A DNA stretch of 64,000 nucleotides from Plasmodium malariae (GCF_900090045.1 NC_041783.1:496001-560000), one strand, 5' to 3'. Positions 46,736 through 60,081 are shown, numbered from the stretch's first letter. Notes: generated by a model from the letters alone, not told the origin. A program made the numbers and translations.

Positions 46736-47096
46736 CCTCATGTGTTCTAAAATAGATTTATGCTACCTTTTTTCTTGTAAAAAAGAGTAAATTTTATTTC
46801 CCATTATTTTTTTCATCCTTTATGTAACTATAGTGTCATGTTGACCTACACATGTAATAGTCTGTTTTTTTTTTTTTTTTTTTTTCTTAATTTTTTCTTG
46901 ATATTTTCTCGATTTATTTTCGATTTATTCTCGATATTTTCTCAATATTTTTCCGATTTATAATTGCTGTATATTTTGGTTTTCTCCTAAATTATTTTTT
47001 ATTTTTTTTTTATCTTTTCTTCTTTTTTTTTTTTTTATTTTCTTTTTATTTTTATATTTAAAAATAATAAAGTGGTAAAATTGCCAGTACAACTGC

Positions 47097-47171
47097 ATGG
47101 TTCTGGAAAATTTTCAACCGTGTTATAAACCCATAAATGAAAAGGAGAAGGAAGAGGAAAAACAACAACAA
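47097..47171 (+). CDS. possible first exon of a small gene
   Basis: ATG opens 25 codons, MVLENFQPCYKPINEKEKEE then EKQQQ, ending at a GTAAAC donor in phase 0. The segment is hydrophilic and natural in codon mix. The most plausible continuation is a short hydrophobic exon starting near 47277 (TMRTCIEIVCALVRLFIFF), which would give a tail-anchored protein of about 49 residues. Confidence 0.3.
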
Positions 47172-47349
47172 GTAAACATATGAACATGCTTTTTTTTAAT
47201 AAATTCGTAAAGAGGTGCCTGTTATTTACAAATGTACATTCTCCTGCTTATAACCACATCGATATCATATAGTAGACAATGAGAACATGCATCGAGATTG
47301 TTTGTGCGCTTGTTCGTTTGTTCATATTTTTTGTTTTTACTTCACTTTG

Positions 47350-48131
47350 ACATATATTGTTGAATTTCCCCCCCTTTTTCCATCTTTATGCTTATTCTGG
47401 ATGTTTTTAAGTCAAATACATTTATACATTAAAAAATTTTATATTATATCCTTTAAACTTAAAAGAAAAAAAAAAAAAAAAAAAGTGCTATTCGAGTATA
47501 ATATAACCTTCAACACTCACTTAAAGACAACTACATTTTCATGTGTAAATTCTAAAATGCCTTCTTTTTTATGATAATATAGTGGGAATTTTTTATTTAA
47601 ATATGTTAAGTATTATACATAAAATATATGCAAGTATACATGTTCATGCGCGCACACCCCATGTAAACATACCAAAAGAGAATAAATAAATCTTCTTTTT
47701 TTTTGTTATGAGTATAATTCAGCTAAAATTTTTTATGCCTGTCCATACTCTTATCATTTTTATACGTATTTATTTTTTGTAGGAAAAGAAAAAAAGAAGC
47801 TTTAAGTAACGTTTGAAATATATGTACAGACGTATGAGCAAATAATTGTAGCTTTTTGCTAATCCAGAAAAAGATAGATCTCTTATGTGATAAAAAAAAA
47901 AAAAGGTAATAAAATAAAAAATAAAAAGTCTTCTTAATATAGCACGCCTTAAATATACAATTTCGTACCTGGTAAGAAGTAACGTACATCTGCGCTCTGC
48001 TATTTTTTTGCAAAATCAGTAGAGAGGTTTATATATATATATATATATATATGTATATGTACGTATGTATGTGTGTAAAATTCCTGATGGGGTATCTTAC
48101 CAGAAAATAAGCTTAAAAATTAGCAGCAAAA
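47350..48131. other. intergenic, 5-phosphatase upstream region
   Basis: Probably promoter and 5' UTR of the gene at 48132. On the minus strand, two coding-like stretches (around 48000, ending SRAQMYVTSYQ at a GTACGA donor; and 47900-47723, ending MDRHKKF) hint at a divergent spliced gene that I cannot assemble. Confidence 0.4.
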
Positions 48132-51100
48132 ATGAATCCAACGATTCAGAAAAAACTGAAGAAAAAAGAAACAAAAACACTTATATTTAACGAAAAGACG
48201 AACGACACACATACACCCAGTGTAAATGCTAGCAGTGTCATTAATAGAAATGATAAAAATAAAAATAAGTTATTATCCCCTTTAGAATATTCTAGGTTTA
48301 GAAGTAAAAGTGTCGAAAATTCAAATGCATCTTATAGTAACGAAAATAACACCGAAAAAGATGGGGTAGTAAAAAACGTCAGGTTATCTTGTACTAATGA
48401 TAAGGATGTATGTAAGGAATCAATAGACAAGTATTCAGCAGATTTAAAGAGGCATAGTCTAGGAATAAGCATTCTAAATGGCAATAGTGCCAATAGGGGA
48501 AGTAGCGGAAACAACCATAACAATTGCAGTGGTAATAATAGCGGTATAAATGGCAATAAATATTTTAGCAAATCTGAAAGGAAGAAAGTCCTAGGGTATA
48601 ACTATTTCACAAATAGGCAGCAGATGATAAATGTAGACGATTCAAGAATAATAAAAAACATTCCTCTGAGCATATATGTGGGTACATGGAACTGTGAATA
48701 TTTTGATTTTTCAAAAGATTTTGAATATGAGAAAAAAAGATATACTACAAATTTTTTAAGTGAAAATACAAAAGATGAAATTTACTCAATGAAATTAAAT
48801 GAAAAATATACCTTGAGGTCGCTAACTCCTTTAATATATATCAGTCCAACGAGCAAACGGAACAACTCCTATTATAATGGAGAGGACGATAAGATTAAAA
48901 ATGAGCACAACCACACTAATAGTAATGGTAGTAATATTAAGAAGGAATATAAGGACAAATTTAATTACTTTAAGAAAAGCCCAAATAAATGCTCAAACCA
49001 TGTTTCCTCTGATTCAGATAAAGAGACTAATAATTTTACTCATCATATCGTACGTGATTGGGCAACCAATTATTGTAATGCAAAAGGTTACAATACCAAT
49101 AAAGCTAATAATGCTAATAAAGCTAATAATGCTAATAAAGCTAATAATGCTAATAATGCTAATAATGCTAATAATGCTAATAATGCTAATAATGCTAATA
49201 ATGCTAATAATGCTAATAAAGCTAATAATGCTAATAATGCTAATAATGCTAATAATAATAATAACAATTCCAATTATACCCATGTGATGAACTTTAGGAT
49301 TGACAGGAATAGGACAGATGCAGATAAATTTTCGAATGCGGAAAGGCGGGATGAGGGAAACAGCGAAAGGAGTAATGATGCAAATGGTAATTCCTATTTT
49401 AGTACAGCTGCTAGCAGTATCCAAGAGAATAAGAACAAAAAGTCTAAGAGTTGCAGCACCCTGAGCATCCCAAATATTAACATTGAAAAAATACAAAGGA
49501 GTGATATATGGTCAGACGAAGCAAAGCAAGTAACAGATATGACCCACTTGTCAAATTTGACAGAAAAAGCAGGAAGTGAGAAAAGAACTTCATACAATTT
49601 TCAGATTAAAACAAATTGTACACGAGCATATGAATCGAAAGATAGGAAGATTTTTGCTCATTGGATTCAACCTTATTACGATATCTATGTTATATGTTTA
49701 CAAGAGTCCATATCTGACAATATTATTGATTGTCTATCCAAATATTTAAAAGAGATAAATCAAGAAACATATGAGTTTTTACCCTTAGCAGACTACAAAT
49801 TATCCGGTTATGGAGATGGAGCATTTTTACAAATGAAATCTACAACTATAGCTGCATGGGTCAGGAAATCTAAATTATATCCAAAAGGACCAGTAAAATT
49901 ATGTGCCTCTAAATCTATAGCTTTCAACAAATTAAATAATAGCAAAGGATGCGTTTCAATACTACTGAACATTTTCAACCAGTTCGTTTTATTTATCGGT
50001 TGTCATATGCCTGCTAGGGATCAAGAATTAAGACAAAAATCAAGAGAATTTATCTTAACAAAACTAAGTGAATATTTTAGTAATAAAGCTACATCTAATT
50101 TTAAGGATGTTTTTCATCATATTATTTGGATGGGCGATTTTAATTTTAGAGTTCATGGTATACATCTAGAAAAAGTAGTTCATTATTTACAAACAAATAA
50201 TTTAACCGAATTGCTTAAACATGATGAAGGGCATTCAGCTTATTCGTATGACTTGTCTATAAGCTTTCAAGAACTCCCAATAAATTTTTTACCCACTTAC
50301 AAAAAAAAGGGAAACAGACCTATCATTAATCGAAATGACACCAAATGGGTGGAAAAGGAGTACAAGCTCATTCACAATATCAAGTGGTACAAGGGTGGCA
50401 AGCAGGAAACCCGCTTACCCTCGGTAGCCTTTTTCCCCACACGCACATATACATACATGTGGACACGTACATATACATACATATATACCCGTCCATATAT
50501 ACCCGTCCATATATACCCGTACATATATACCCGTACATATATACCCGTACATATATACCCGTACATATATACCCGTCCATATATACCCGTCCATATATAC
50601 CCGTCCATATATACCCGTACATATATACCCGTCCATATATACCCGTATATATAAACACATACATGTAAACACTTACATATAAACACTTAAATATGTAAGT
50701 ATATTATCTATGTATACATGTGCGCACATTTGTACTTCCTTACATATGTCGCCTCTTTTACCTTCATTATGCACCCCTCATTTCCCCCCCCCCTTCATTT
50801 GTGTGTTTAATTTCCCTTTTCGTTTTCTTTGATACAGTGGACAGACAGAATTTTCAAGTGGTCATGTGAAAAAACTCAAAACTGCCTGACGTTTGTACCA
50901 AATTCGTATCTTTCACCAATACCTCAGGAAATTAGTAATTTATATAACCTGACTATAATATACACCATACATGCATTCATTTACCAATATTAATGATTTC
51001 TTTTCCATTTTGTTCTCATTTTTTTGCATTTCCCCTCCTTTTTTTATTACTTTTAAGGTATTATTATGTCTAGTGATCATAACCCCGTGTCGTGCTGCTT

Positions 51101-51167
51101 CCAAATGTATAAAATGAAGAATGAAGAAGATATACCGTTGACTAAAGTAATTTTTGAGTACCTGTAA
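48132..51167 (+). CDS. inositol-polyphosphate 5-phosphatase
   Basis: Three exons: 48132-50423, 50838-50934 and 51058-51167, phases consistent, 832 residues. It removes the 5-phosphate of phosphoinositides or inositol phosphates. The fold's strands are visible: SIYVGTWNCE (about 180), YDIYVICLQESISD (metal-binding Glu), IGCHMPARDQE, the catalytic IIWMGDFNFRVHG (about 667), LPS/WTDRI formed across the exon 1-2 junction, and SSDHNPVSCCF in exon 3 (family GDFNYR, PxWCDRI, SDHxPV). The catalytic domain is split by a low-complexity insert (about residues 210-470) containing an NNA repeat. No membrane anchor or accessory domain is seen. The C-terminus is uncertain: a GTAATT donor after 51146 could join to 51350 instead. 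Confidence 0.93.
49100..49262 (+). repeat. 9-bp coding repeat (Asn-Asn-Ala/Lys) in the 5-phosphatase
   Basis: About 17 units of gctaataat, some with aaagctaataat, in frame, encoding NNA and NKA triplets within the low-complexity insert. Confidence 0.95.
50485..50650. repeat. 14-bp CATATATACCCGTA/C repeat in 5-phosphatase intron 1
   Basis: About 12 copies of catatatacccgta or catatatacccgtc inside the intron 50424-50837. The exon 1 frame stays open through most of them, ending at 50652-50654. Confidence 0.95.
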
Positions 51168-52307
51168 GGGGGGGTGGGGTGCAAAACTCCTAGTGTGTGG
51201 GCCAATACATAAACACGCTCCTATACATACACATACATTTATATATATTGTGAACTATGTTCATGTGCCAAAACGAAAACTACTGTGTATATTCCTGACT
51301 TTTTAACTAGCCTTAAATTTTTTTTTTTTTTTTTCCCTTATCCTGTAGAGTGTTTGGAAATTTTAGCTATCATTCGGATCCCTTTTAAAATTTTTTGTTA
51401 CATAATTTTCTCCCTTAACCTTCTTTTAATGTTTCTAAGGAGTGTCATTTTTCATGTAAGCAGTCACACATATATCCCCATTTATAAGTGTGTAATTCTT
51501 TTAACTATTTTTTTTTAATTATTTACTTAAAAGTACGTCTCATGGACGAAATTTAATTTGTAAAAAAAAGAAAAATTTTTTTTTTTTTTGGATGCGTCTG
51601 TAATTGCATTTAAATTTTTTATTAAATGTACCATTTTATATTAATTTCAAAATAGAGAGAAATAAACAAGCTTACTCTATATTTGTCATTAATACAATAT
51701 ATGAGTATTTGTTTATATTTTATATGTTTGAAAAGTCGCTTTTTTTTCCTTTTTTCGTTTTCTTCTTTTTTTTTGGTGCAAACTTAACGTAAAATTAAAT
51801 AACAATTAAAAGGCAAATTCGGTATTAAAAAATTAAAGTAGAAGAAATAGCACATGCACTGTCCTACATTTAAAAAAATATATAAATGACTTTACTAAAT
51901 TGGGAATTAAATAACTAATTGAATAATAAAATAAAGACGTAGTTAGACGACAAATTAAACGACAAAATTAAACGACAAAATTAAACGACAAAATTAAACG
52001 ATAAAATTAAACGATAAAATTAAACGATAAAATAAAGATATAATTAAACAACTAATTAAACGACAAATTAAATGAGAAACTGAAAGAGAAAATAAGGGGG
52101 AGAGCTTAAAGAGCACATTAAAGAAACAATTAAAAAAGGTCGAAAGGATGTTCAAAAAAAAAAAGGTACAAACGTATCACGTTCAAAAAGGGGCAAAGTA
52201 ATTTTAAAAAAACACAACAAAGTAACATAATACACGACTGAAGCATTATTTTGCACACATACACATATATATATGTGTATATATGTGCTTGAGAATATTT
52301 GCACAAG
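51168..52307. other. intergenic between convergent genes
   Basis: 3' flanks of the 5-phosphatase and the minus-strand unknown gene. Contains the possible alternative 5-phosphatase exon at 51350-51367 and a GACAAAATTAAAC array (51935-52080). Confidence 0.55.
51935..52080. repeat. 15-bp ACGACAAAATTAAAC repeat
   Basis: About eight imperfect copies (acgacaaaattaaac, acgataaaattaaac, acgacaaattaa), non-coding. Confidence 0.85.
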
Positions 52308-54796
52308 TTATGACACCCTGTTCACTGCATCCAAAACCAGTACATATATTGCATCATGGGAACTAAAAAAAAGGATGTGTGTAGCAACTTGTGTGCACCT
52401 TTCGTGTGAATATTTATCAGAATTGATAAAATTATAATCTTTTCCTGATATAGACAAAACGTAGTGCAACTTTTTTCTGTTTTCTATTTTGTTCTTAATT
52501 AAAGTGTCTATGAGAAAATTAAAAATATAAGCTATGTTACAAGTATCTATCAAACCATTATTCAAAATTATTTTTTGTATTTGATAATATTTTTTTGGTT
52601 TCTTAACAAGTATATTTGAATTTTTCTTATAGTCAATTTTTATATCTAAATGAATTCTACCTATATAATCAATTAAGTAATTTACAAATTCATCAAATTT
52701 TTGACTACTTTCGCTATTATGTGATTTTTTTTTTTTGGTTTCTTTCCTTTCTGAAATATTATGCATAATAGTATAAAGCGATTCTCTTTTTATTAAGTTT
52801 TCATTATTCTTAAAATAGTATTCTTTATGTTTTTGTATAAAGGAAGCAACTTTGTTTATTTTTTTTACTTTTCGATCTTCTTCACTATCATAATCTTTTT
52901 CTAATGATAAATTTTTTTCTTTTTTTTTTTTTTTGTCTTCTCTTTTTACTGATTTTGATATGAAGGACTTTTCCTTCTTGTTTTTCCACATTTTGTGAAT
53001 TCCTCCCTCTCTTTCTTCATTTGCATTTCCACTTAATCCATTAGATTGTTTATAATTGATAACTTTTACGAAATTTCCTAATATTGGAACAGATGAACTA
53101 CCTAAAACATGCGGTTCCTTTTCTATTTTCCGTACAGTAGTACTATTATCCACATGGCGTATGAGTGATAAGCTTACATCACTACTGCTAGTGGAGCTAT
53201 AATTGAGGTAAAATTTTTTCTCATTAATTTTGAAGCATTTTTTTTTTTTTTTTTTTTTTTGCTTACGTCTACTATTTCTACATCTGCTTTTTCTTCATTT
53301 TCACATACACCATATATTTGCCTTTCCTTCAAGTCGTACACATCTATTATATCACCATTAGGGTGTTTGCACATATCATCCATTTTTTCTCTTTCACTTC
53401 TTTTCTTATCGGATTGGCACACACGAGATAGAAATTCCTTTTCAATATAATTTATGTCGAGTTCATAAAAATCTTGTTCTTCCTTATTCCCATTTGTATT
53501 TATATTTGATGCGATAAGCATATGTTTATTATTTAAACTAGCTGTGTTATAGCATAACAAATCATACTGATTTTGTAAAGGGTAAATATCAGTATGTATA
53601 TTATAATTGTTAATTTCACTTTTTGGATGATCAAAATTTGGAAGGTTATCACCCAGGGTAGAATTAGAAAAAATATTTTTATAAATATCCAAAGCGTTAT
53701 TCATAATATTTATCTCATTTGGTGAAGTATTAATTTGGCTTCTTGTAATATCATAACTTTTGCTATTATTTGTCAGGTCGTTAAAACAATTCTCGTTTGG
53801 CGTGTTAAAGCCAATTTCGTTTGGTACATACACACAGGATGCTATGCTTCTACTCGTTTTATACTCACATTCGTAGCATCTCAAATGAACTGCCTTCACT
53901 TCCACATTTCTTGACATATTATTCGCTAAAATATTTCTCAAAATTATTGAAAAGTCTTCATAATTAACATCAGTATTAAAAATACCAAGTACATCCACTG
54001 GATGTGTATATAATTCGGAGAAGAAATTCTCATATCTTTCCCTCAATTTGTTTTTATTAACACCTGTATAATTGTTGTCACGTTTGTCACATATGTTTAT
54101 ATTTTTTTTTTCTATCATTTCATAAGACTTGCATTTATTTCCTGTTGTGTTTTCACAAATGTTATAATTCTTTTCACTTGCTATATCGTTTAAAGGATTT
54201 ACACTGCTATCCTCTTTTTGGTCCTTTCTACGAGTATCCTCGTCATGTATCATTTCATTCCTACTCTTATCAATTTCAATCATCACAATATTGTTCATCA
54301 TATACTTATCCTTATACAAATTCTTGTGAATGATTAATCTCAATTTTATTAGATCGTTAATAGAAAAATATGCACTATGGTTATTAATGTATACCTTATT
54401 GTCATATTTACAATTTAGAGTTATTAAAACATGTTTATATTTTTTATTAATATAATTAATATAATCGTTCGTAAAAAAACTTGATATATATACATTTTTT
54501 AAAAGGAAACTTGTTTTCTTTTTTACAATTTTTTCATATATATAATTACTACTTAAAAGTTCAGTAGATTCATCAGCAAAATTTGTTAATACTATTTGGC
54601 TATTTGGTATGTGACTGTTAACTAGCTTTTCCAATTTTTTCAAACATTTCTTCTTCGTATTTAGATAGCCTAAATAATCAAAAATACCCTCATTCTGTTC
54701 CCTAACATTTTTGATATCGTCAATATGTATTTTTTCTATAGTTGTAAAAATCAGACCACTGTTATGAACATACTTACAATTCCCATTGAAATACAT
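52308..54796 (-). CDS. large unknown protein, frame interrupted at a 23-A run
   Basis: Two long frames abut on the minus strand. The first starts at ATG 54796 (MYFNGNCKYVHNSGLIF) and runs about 500 codons to a lysine tract encoded by 23 consecutive A (53236-53258). The second frame is open from that tract to the stop at 52308 and has no credible start of its own (its first codons lack ATG). A homopolymer of 21 or 24 A would join them into one protein of about 830 residues. A GTAAGC donor just before the run offers an intron explanation, but no phase-matching acceptor with a proper pyrimidine tract is seen. The product is charged and Asn-rich, with globular-looking segments (HVLITLNCKYDNKVYINNHS; NSQIVLTNFADES). 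Not recognised. Confidence 0.65.
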
Positions 54797-55737
54797 GTTC
54801 GTTCTGTGCAACTAGTTTCGCACGTAAACATATATATTAAAAATAGGTGAATGAATCTGTACGCGCAAGCAGGATTAGAAGCCTACGTACATAAGGATGT
54901 ACAATACGTGTTACATGTATATTATTTTAACTCTACAAAAAAAATATAAAGAAACTTATCTTCAGAATGGAAATTTAAAAAAAAAAAAAAAAAAAAGGAA
55001 TAGAAATAGAAACAGAAATAGAAATACGAGTTGAAATTCGAACTGGAATACGAATAGGAAGTAAGTACATGTATATTTTTTACTATATTAAAAAGGGCAA
55101 ATTTGAGGAACTCCTTTTTTTTATTTTTCACCTTACAATTTTGTTTATATTATTTAAGATCATTTTGCGTTTTACAAAATAGTTTTAACTTTTATTTTAA
55201 CCTTTTAACCTCATAACATTTTAAACTTTTTTTTCTCTTTTTTTTTTAGTATTTTTTTATCGTACGATCAGCACTTTCTTATTTTATAAATATAATTGTT
55301 CCATAGTAGTGCATACGTTGTGTTCAAGTAACTTGTACGATGTAGTCCTACTTACGTGTATTATTTAATTTAAGAAATTAGCCTATTTTGCTATTCATGT
55401 ATATGTGTACACATTGGAGTTTTTTTTTTTTTTTTTTTTTATTGTAGTTAAATTTGTTACTTAAGCTTACATTTACTCAATTATTATTTTTCATTTTTCA
55501 CTGTTCATTGTTAATTTTACATTTTTCGTTCATCTTCTATCATTTATCATTTAATATTTATCACTTCCCACCTTTTGAAGTGTTCCACGAAGGTTTAATT
55601 GTATGAGGATAATAATATAATAACAAAATTATTCTGAATTCCTCCTTTTTTTTTTTGTGTGTGTGTGTGCGTTCAGTTCATATAAATAGAATTATCTCTT
55701 TCTTTTTTTTTTTTTTTTTTTGAAACAAAATATTGAA
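54797..55737. other. intergenic between divergent genes
   Basis: Shared upstream region of the unknown minus-strand gene and the TPR gene. Contains AGAAATAGAAAC repeats at 54998-55030, long T runs and a TCATTTATC-like pyrimidine-rich stretch. No gene called. Confidence 0.55.
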
Positions 55738-57211
55738 ATGACTGTAAGAACATCAGAAGATGTTTACAAATTTGTAAAAGATTGTATAAAAATAAAAGAA
55801 GAAATAGAAAATACAAAACAAGTAACAAAAAAAGAAAAGAACATTTGTGAATCTCAAAATAATTGTTCAAAATATAATTTCGATTATTCAAAATTTGAAA
55901 GCTGTATAAAAGAAATTGAAGATGAAGAAGAAGAAAAGAAAAAGAAAGAAGAAAACAAACATAACTTTTTGAATAAAAGAAACCCGTGTTCCCATGATCA
56001 TTCAAAAGAAAGACAATTATATGAAAAAGATACAAAAGAAAAAATAAAAGCTTCGAATGCTTTTAATATAGAAGGGAAAAAGGCTTTTTATGAAAAAAAT
56101 TATAAACTTGCTTGTGTTTATTTTCGAAAAGGATTAATACAATTAGATTATAGTTTTCCTGAATCCGAACCAGAGAAAAATGAACAAAACCAGCTAGAAA
56201 TCAATTTACATTTAAATTTGGCATTAACGAAATTTCACATGTCCAATTATTATGAGTGCATCAGTGAATGTTCTACGGTATAATAAATATATTTATGTAT
56301 GCGTTTATGGCTGTTCCTTTTTTGTATAACTTCATGTAATTTTTTTTTCTCCTTCGTTCTTCCTTTCTTTCGTTCTTATCCATAAATGGTTACAATTGAG
56401 TAGTATTACATCGTATCTCACTAAATTAAGCTACTCGTCACCATACTTTTTCTTTACTCCAAACGACTTCTCATTTTTCTGGTTTATTTGTTTCCATCAT
56501 ATTTTCGATTAGGTGCTAAATCTAGACAAGAATAATATAAAGGCATACTACAGAAAAGGACAGGCGTACATGAGCTTAGACTTGTATAATGAAGCAAAGC
56601 AAGAATTCTTAAAAGTTTTAGAGATTGACCCGAGCGATAATAATGTAAAAAAATCTTTGTCAATTTTAAAAAAGAAAATATTAATTTACAATAAGAAGAA
56701 TAAATTAGTGTGTTCTAAATTTTTTTCATATAATGATAATCAAAGCGAACATAGCACAAATGATGAACAAAAAATAGCCAGTTATAATATAGTAGATGAT
56801 AAAACAAATCAAGATAATAACAAGGAGTTGTCTAATAAATATAACGATAAATTAATTGTGAATAAGGAAAATAATTTGGAAAAAGTAGGTAAAAGCAATA
56901 CCTTCCTCAACAAGACACTATTAAACATAATAGATAATAATTACATACACAAAACAAAAAATTACATATTTATGATATATGATAGCTCAAATTTTTATAA
57001 AAAATATTCAAAATTCTTTTTATTGAATAGTAATATATTCTTTTATCTTTTAATTTGTTTTTTAGTTTTTTTATTATCATTATTATTAATTCCTTCCTCT
57101 TTTCTTTTTACTTGTTATAAAATTTTTTTAAAATTTTTCTTATGGACTTTGTCAATTTTATTTATTATATATTATTTATTCATCTATGTGTATAACCAAG
57201 GAAAAAGTTAA
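55738..57211 (+). CDS. TPR protein with C-terminal membrane segments
   Basis: Two exons, 55738-56277 and 56513-57211, phase 0 junction, 412 residues. The start is the first true ATG (MTVRTSED), just after a T run. TPR helices begin around residue 105: ASNAFNIEGKKAFYEKNYKLACVYFRKGL, then LHLNLALTKFHMSNYYECISECSTVLNLDKNNIKAYYRKGQAYMSLDLYNEAKQEFLKVLEIDP; the intron falls within the third helix pair. This three-repeat block resembles the chaperone-binding TPR clamp of immunophilin-type cochaperones, without a peptidyl-prolyl isomerase domain. A low-complexity linker follows, then two hydrophobic segments (FFYLLICFLVFLLSLLLIP; FLWTLSILFIIYYLFIY). A membrane-anchored cochaperone is the likely role; membrane identity is unknown. 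Confidence 0.83.
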
Positions 57212-58044
57212 CATATTTACAGTTGGGTAATTTTTATATTAAGAATAGTATCTTAACAATTTTAACTCCGATGGAATATTTTCTTATGTGTGTGTATATC
57301 ATAATGGCTATACAATATTTTGAAATGGAAACCCATGAATTATGCTTGCAGTTGTAAAAACAAAACGGCACAAAATAATGGAGCCCGAAACATGCTTTAT
57401 ATTATAATACAGTTCGACACATTAAAAATAAAGTTTCGAACTCACTACTGTAAATATTTAAAAATGCTAATTTATTTTTTATGTAACTTTTTCCCCTATT
57501 TCCTGTAACATTGTAACATGCATTATTTTTATTATATATACAATATCATAATTTTACATATAGTTACACATTGATATACCCTGTTTTATAGTATAATTTG
57601 AAAAGATTATCAAGCTTGAAAAAAAATAAAAAAATATTGCACACATTTTTGTCCTGTATATACTATTATGAACATGTAATTTTAATTTTTTAAAATAACA
57701 GTTTGTCATCAGCTATAAGATTTAATATTGTTCTCATTCAAATCGAACATCATAAAAAAAATAGTAAGGTACGATAATTTATTCATACAATTTATTTATT
57801 TTAATTATTTATTTTAATTATTTATATTAATTATTTATTTTAATTATTTATATTAATTATTTATATTAATTATTTATATTAATTATTTATGTTAATTATT
57901 TATTTTAATTATTTACGTTAATTATTTATTTTATATATTATTATTTTTTTTTCTCCTATTACAGTAATATGCTGTTCATTATTCCACCTTTGAAAAACCT
58001 AAAATATGAATAACTTTTTTTAATTGTTTTTTTACGTTTTCAAA
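57212..58044. other. intergenic
   Basis: AT-rich; a TTATTTATTTTAA array at 57785-57935. A short island at 57300-57400 has coding-like frames on both strands (MAIQYFEMETHELC plus; MFRAPLFCAVLFLQLQ minus) that I cannot assign. Confidence 0.45.
57785..57935. repeat. 13-bp AATTATTTATTTT repeat
   Basis: About 11 copies of aattatttatttt/aattatttatatt upstream of the Josephin gene. Confidence 0.85.
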
Positions 58045-59710
58045 ATGTGCCATTATGAATCACATATTATTGAAACAGAAAAAGGGTCAATAAATGTATA
58101 TTTTGAAAAACAAAGCAAGTTATATTGTTTAGTTCACACTGCAAACAATATTTTGCAAGGTCATGTGTATACACCCAAAGATTTTAAGGAATATGAAAGT
58201 AAGCTGAGTTATACTAATGATGAAACATTTGAATTAAATAGTAATGAAAATGATAAAATTGACAACTCAGTTAACGCACAATCTGTTGATTTGAAAACAG
58301 AAGATAAGTTAAATTATAATAACTTCCTCTCTTATGTTAAAAGTGGCATTTATTATTTTGGAAATTTTAATATAAATATTTTATATTTCTTGATGAATAA
58401 GCATAATATTGAGTTAACCTGGGTTGATAATAAAGAGATATTTCAAAAAGTAAATAATGACAGCAAAAACTGCTACACAATTTTTGATGATAATCATTTA
58501 AATAACAGAGAACTAATTGCATTCATAATAAATATTGTTAAAATAAAATTTTTTGATTTATACCACCATAGGCATTTTTACACAATAAGAAAAATTTCAG
58601 GTACAATTTTCTTTTCTTTTCTTTTTTTGTTTTATGAAAAACATGAATAAAAAACAGTAATATATATAATCATGCGTAAAAAAGGAAAAAAGACATACAT
58701 TTTTATACATTTATTTTTTCCAATATACTGTTTATTACATTTCTTATCTTTGTATAAACCATATTAATGCAGTGTTTAATATTTGTGACAGGAATGTGGT
58801 TCAAACTGGATTCATCCCTTAGCAAACCGGTGTTATTTCCCAGTAATTTTGATGTATACTATAAAAAAAAAAAAAAAATAAAATAATTAAGTAAACAAAT
58901 AAATAAACAAATAAACAAATTAATGAATGCACGAATGCCCATATGCACGGATGAATGGCATATTAATTTAACAGTATTTATAATACTCACACGTGTACCA
59001 ACAGGTGTAAAGATGAAAATTTTGGCGAATTGTAGTATACTTAACAAAAATTGCACATTCTTTAATAACATTCTTTTATATTATAAAATACATCTATAAT
59101 AAGTTTTTAATGGAATTTCCTTTTTTCTGCACAGCTGAACTTATAATTCCAACATGTTTTTCACAAGTATCTTATTCCCATAAATACGTACTATTTTAAA
59201 AGAAATGTGTTTTCATTTCAGTTGTGTAGGAAATTATTAAGTTGAAAAGTAAACAGGATATGTATATATATATTGAAAAAATGATATACTACACATTTTT
59301 TTAACTTGATTTTTTGAACCAAAAAATATATAAATTTCTTAAAAGTTCACTTAACCATGGATCTTAATCTTTATTAAATTATTTATATACTCTTTCTTAA
59401 TTTTTTTTATGCCCTTTAAAGCTTAATTTAACATTTAAAGCAGTGTGTATTATATTATAAATTCCCATAAATTTTTTCATTAATTTACGAATATATTTAC
59501 ATAATTATTGTACATGTACACTTGTATATATAATTATACAAACATACATACGTAAATACCCAAATATACTATACATAATTACGGTTATTTCATTTTTTTT
59601 TTTTTCAGTTAAATGAACATTTAATCAGTATTGTAAAAGATAATAAATTATATAAATCTGACAATTATATTATACAAGTTTTTAAAAAGGGAAAGAATAA
59701 TTTCAAATAG
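58045..59710 (+). CDS. Josephin-domain deubiquitinase
   Basis: Three exons: 58045-58600, 58792-58853 and 59609-59710, phases consistent, 239 residues. Josephin proteases (ataxin-3, JOSD1/2) cleave ubiquitin isopeptide bonds. Seen: VYFEKQSKLYCLVHTANNILQG with the oxyanion Gln23 and catalytic Cys28 five residues apart, as in ataxin-3; HRHFYTIRKI with the catalytic His at 177; and WFKLDSSLSKPVLF, completed by exon 2, with Asp in the third catalytic position as in JOSD1. Exon 3 gives LNEHLISIVKDNKLY and the last strand YIIQVFKKGK. There are no ubiquitin-interacting motifs or poly-Gln, so it is nearer JOSD1/2 than ataxin-3. If exon 2 is not spliced at 58853, the protein would end in a poly-Lys tail instead. 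Confidence 0.88.
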
Positions 59711-60081
59711 CATTATTATATAAAAACTGTGCATGCGCAAAACAGCTTTTATTAAAAAAAAAATAATAATAATATAAAACAAAAAAAAAAAAAAATTAAA
59801 AAATTTTGAACGTAAGTCAAAATATATTTATAATTTCCAAAAATTTGAAGTTTTTTCTTTTTGGTAAAGTGTTTATTTTATATACATATTTCCGTTGGTA
59901 TTCGTCATTAAATACATAATTTATTACATACACATATATATATATATATATATATATGCAAAATATATATGTATAATATACTGTTATATAAAAAGCATAA
60001 TAAAATATATGGTACGAAGAGTAATTAAAAAAAGAGGTCAAAATCCATAGTAATGATAATATAAAGTGACAAATTACAAAA
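59711..60081. other. intergenic
   Basis: 3' flank of the Josephin gene; an (AT)n run at 59936-59956. Nothing recognised. Confidence 0.55.

Noticed and set aside
50372..50686. Three overlapping minus-strand frames rich in GYIWTGIY
   Set aside because: Antisense of the 14-bp intronic repeat of the 5-phosphatase; all frames are open because the unit lacks stops.
53153..53264. Ordinary intron joining the two halves of the unknown gene at 52308-54796
   Set aside because: The GTAAGC donor is good, but no acceptor with a pyrimidine tract gives the required phase; the homopolymer explanation is simpler.
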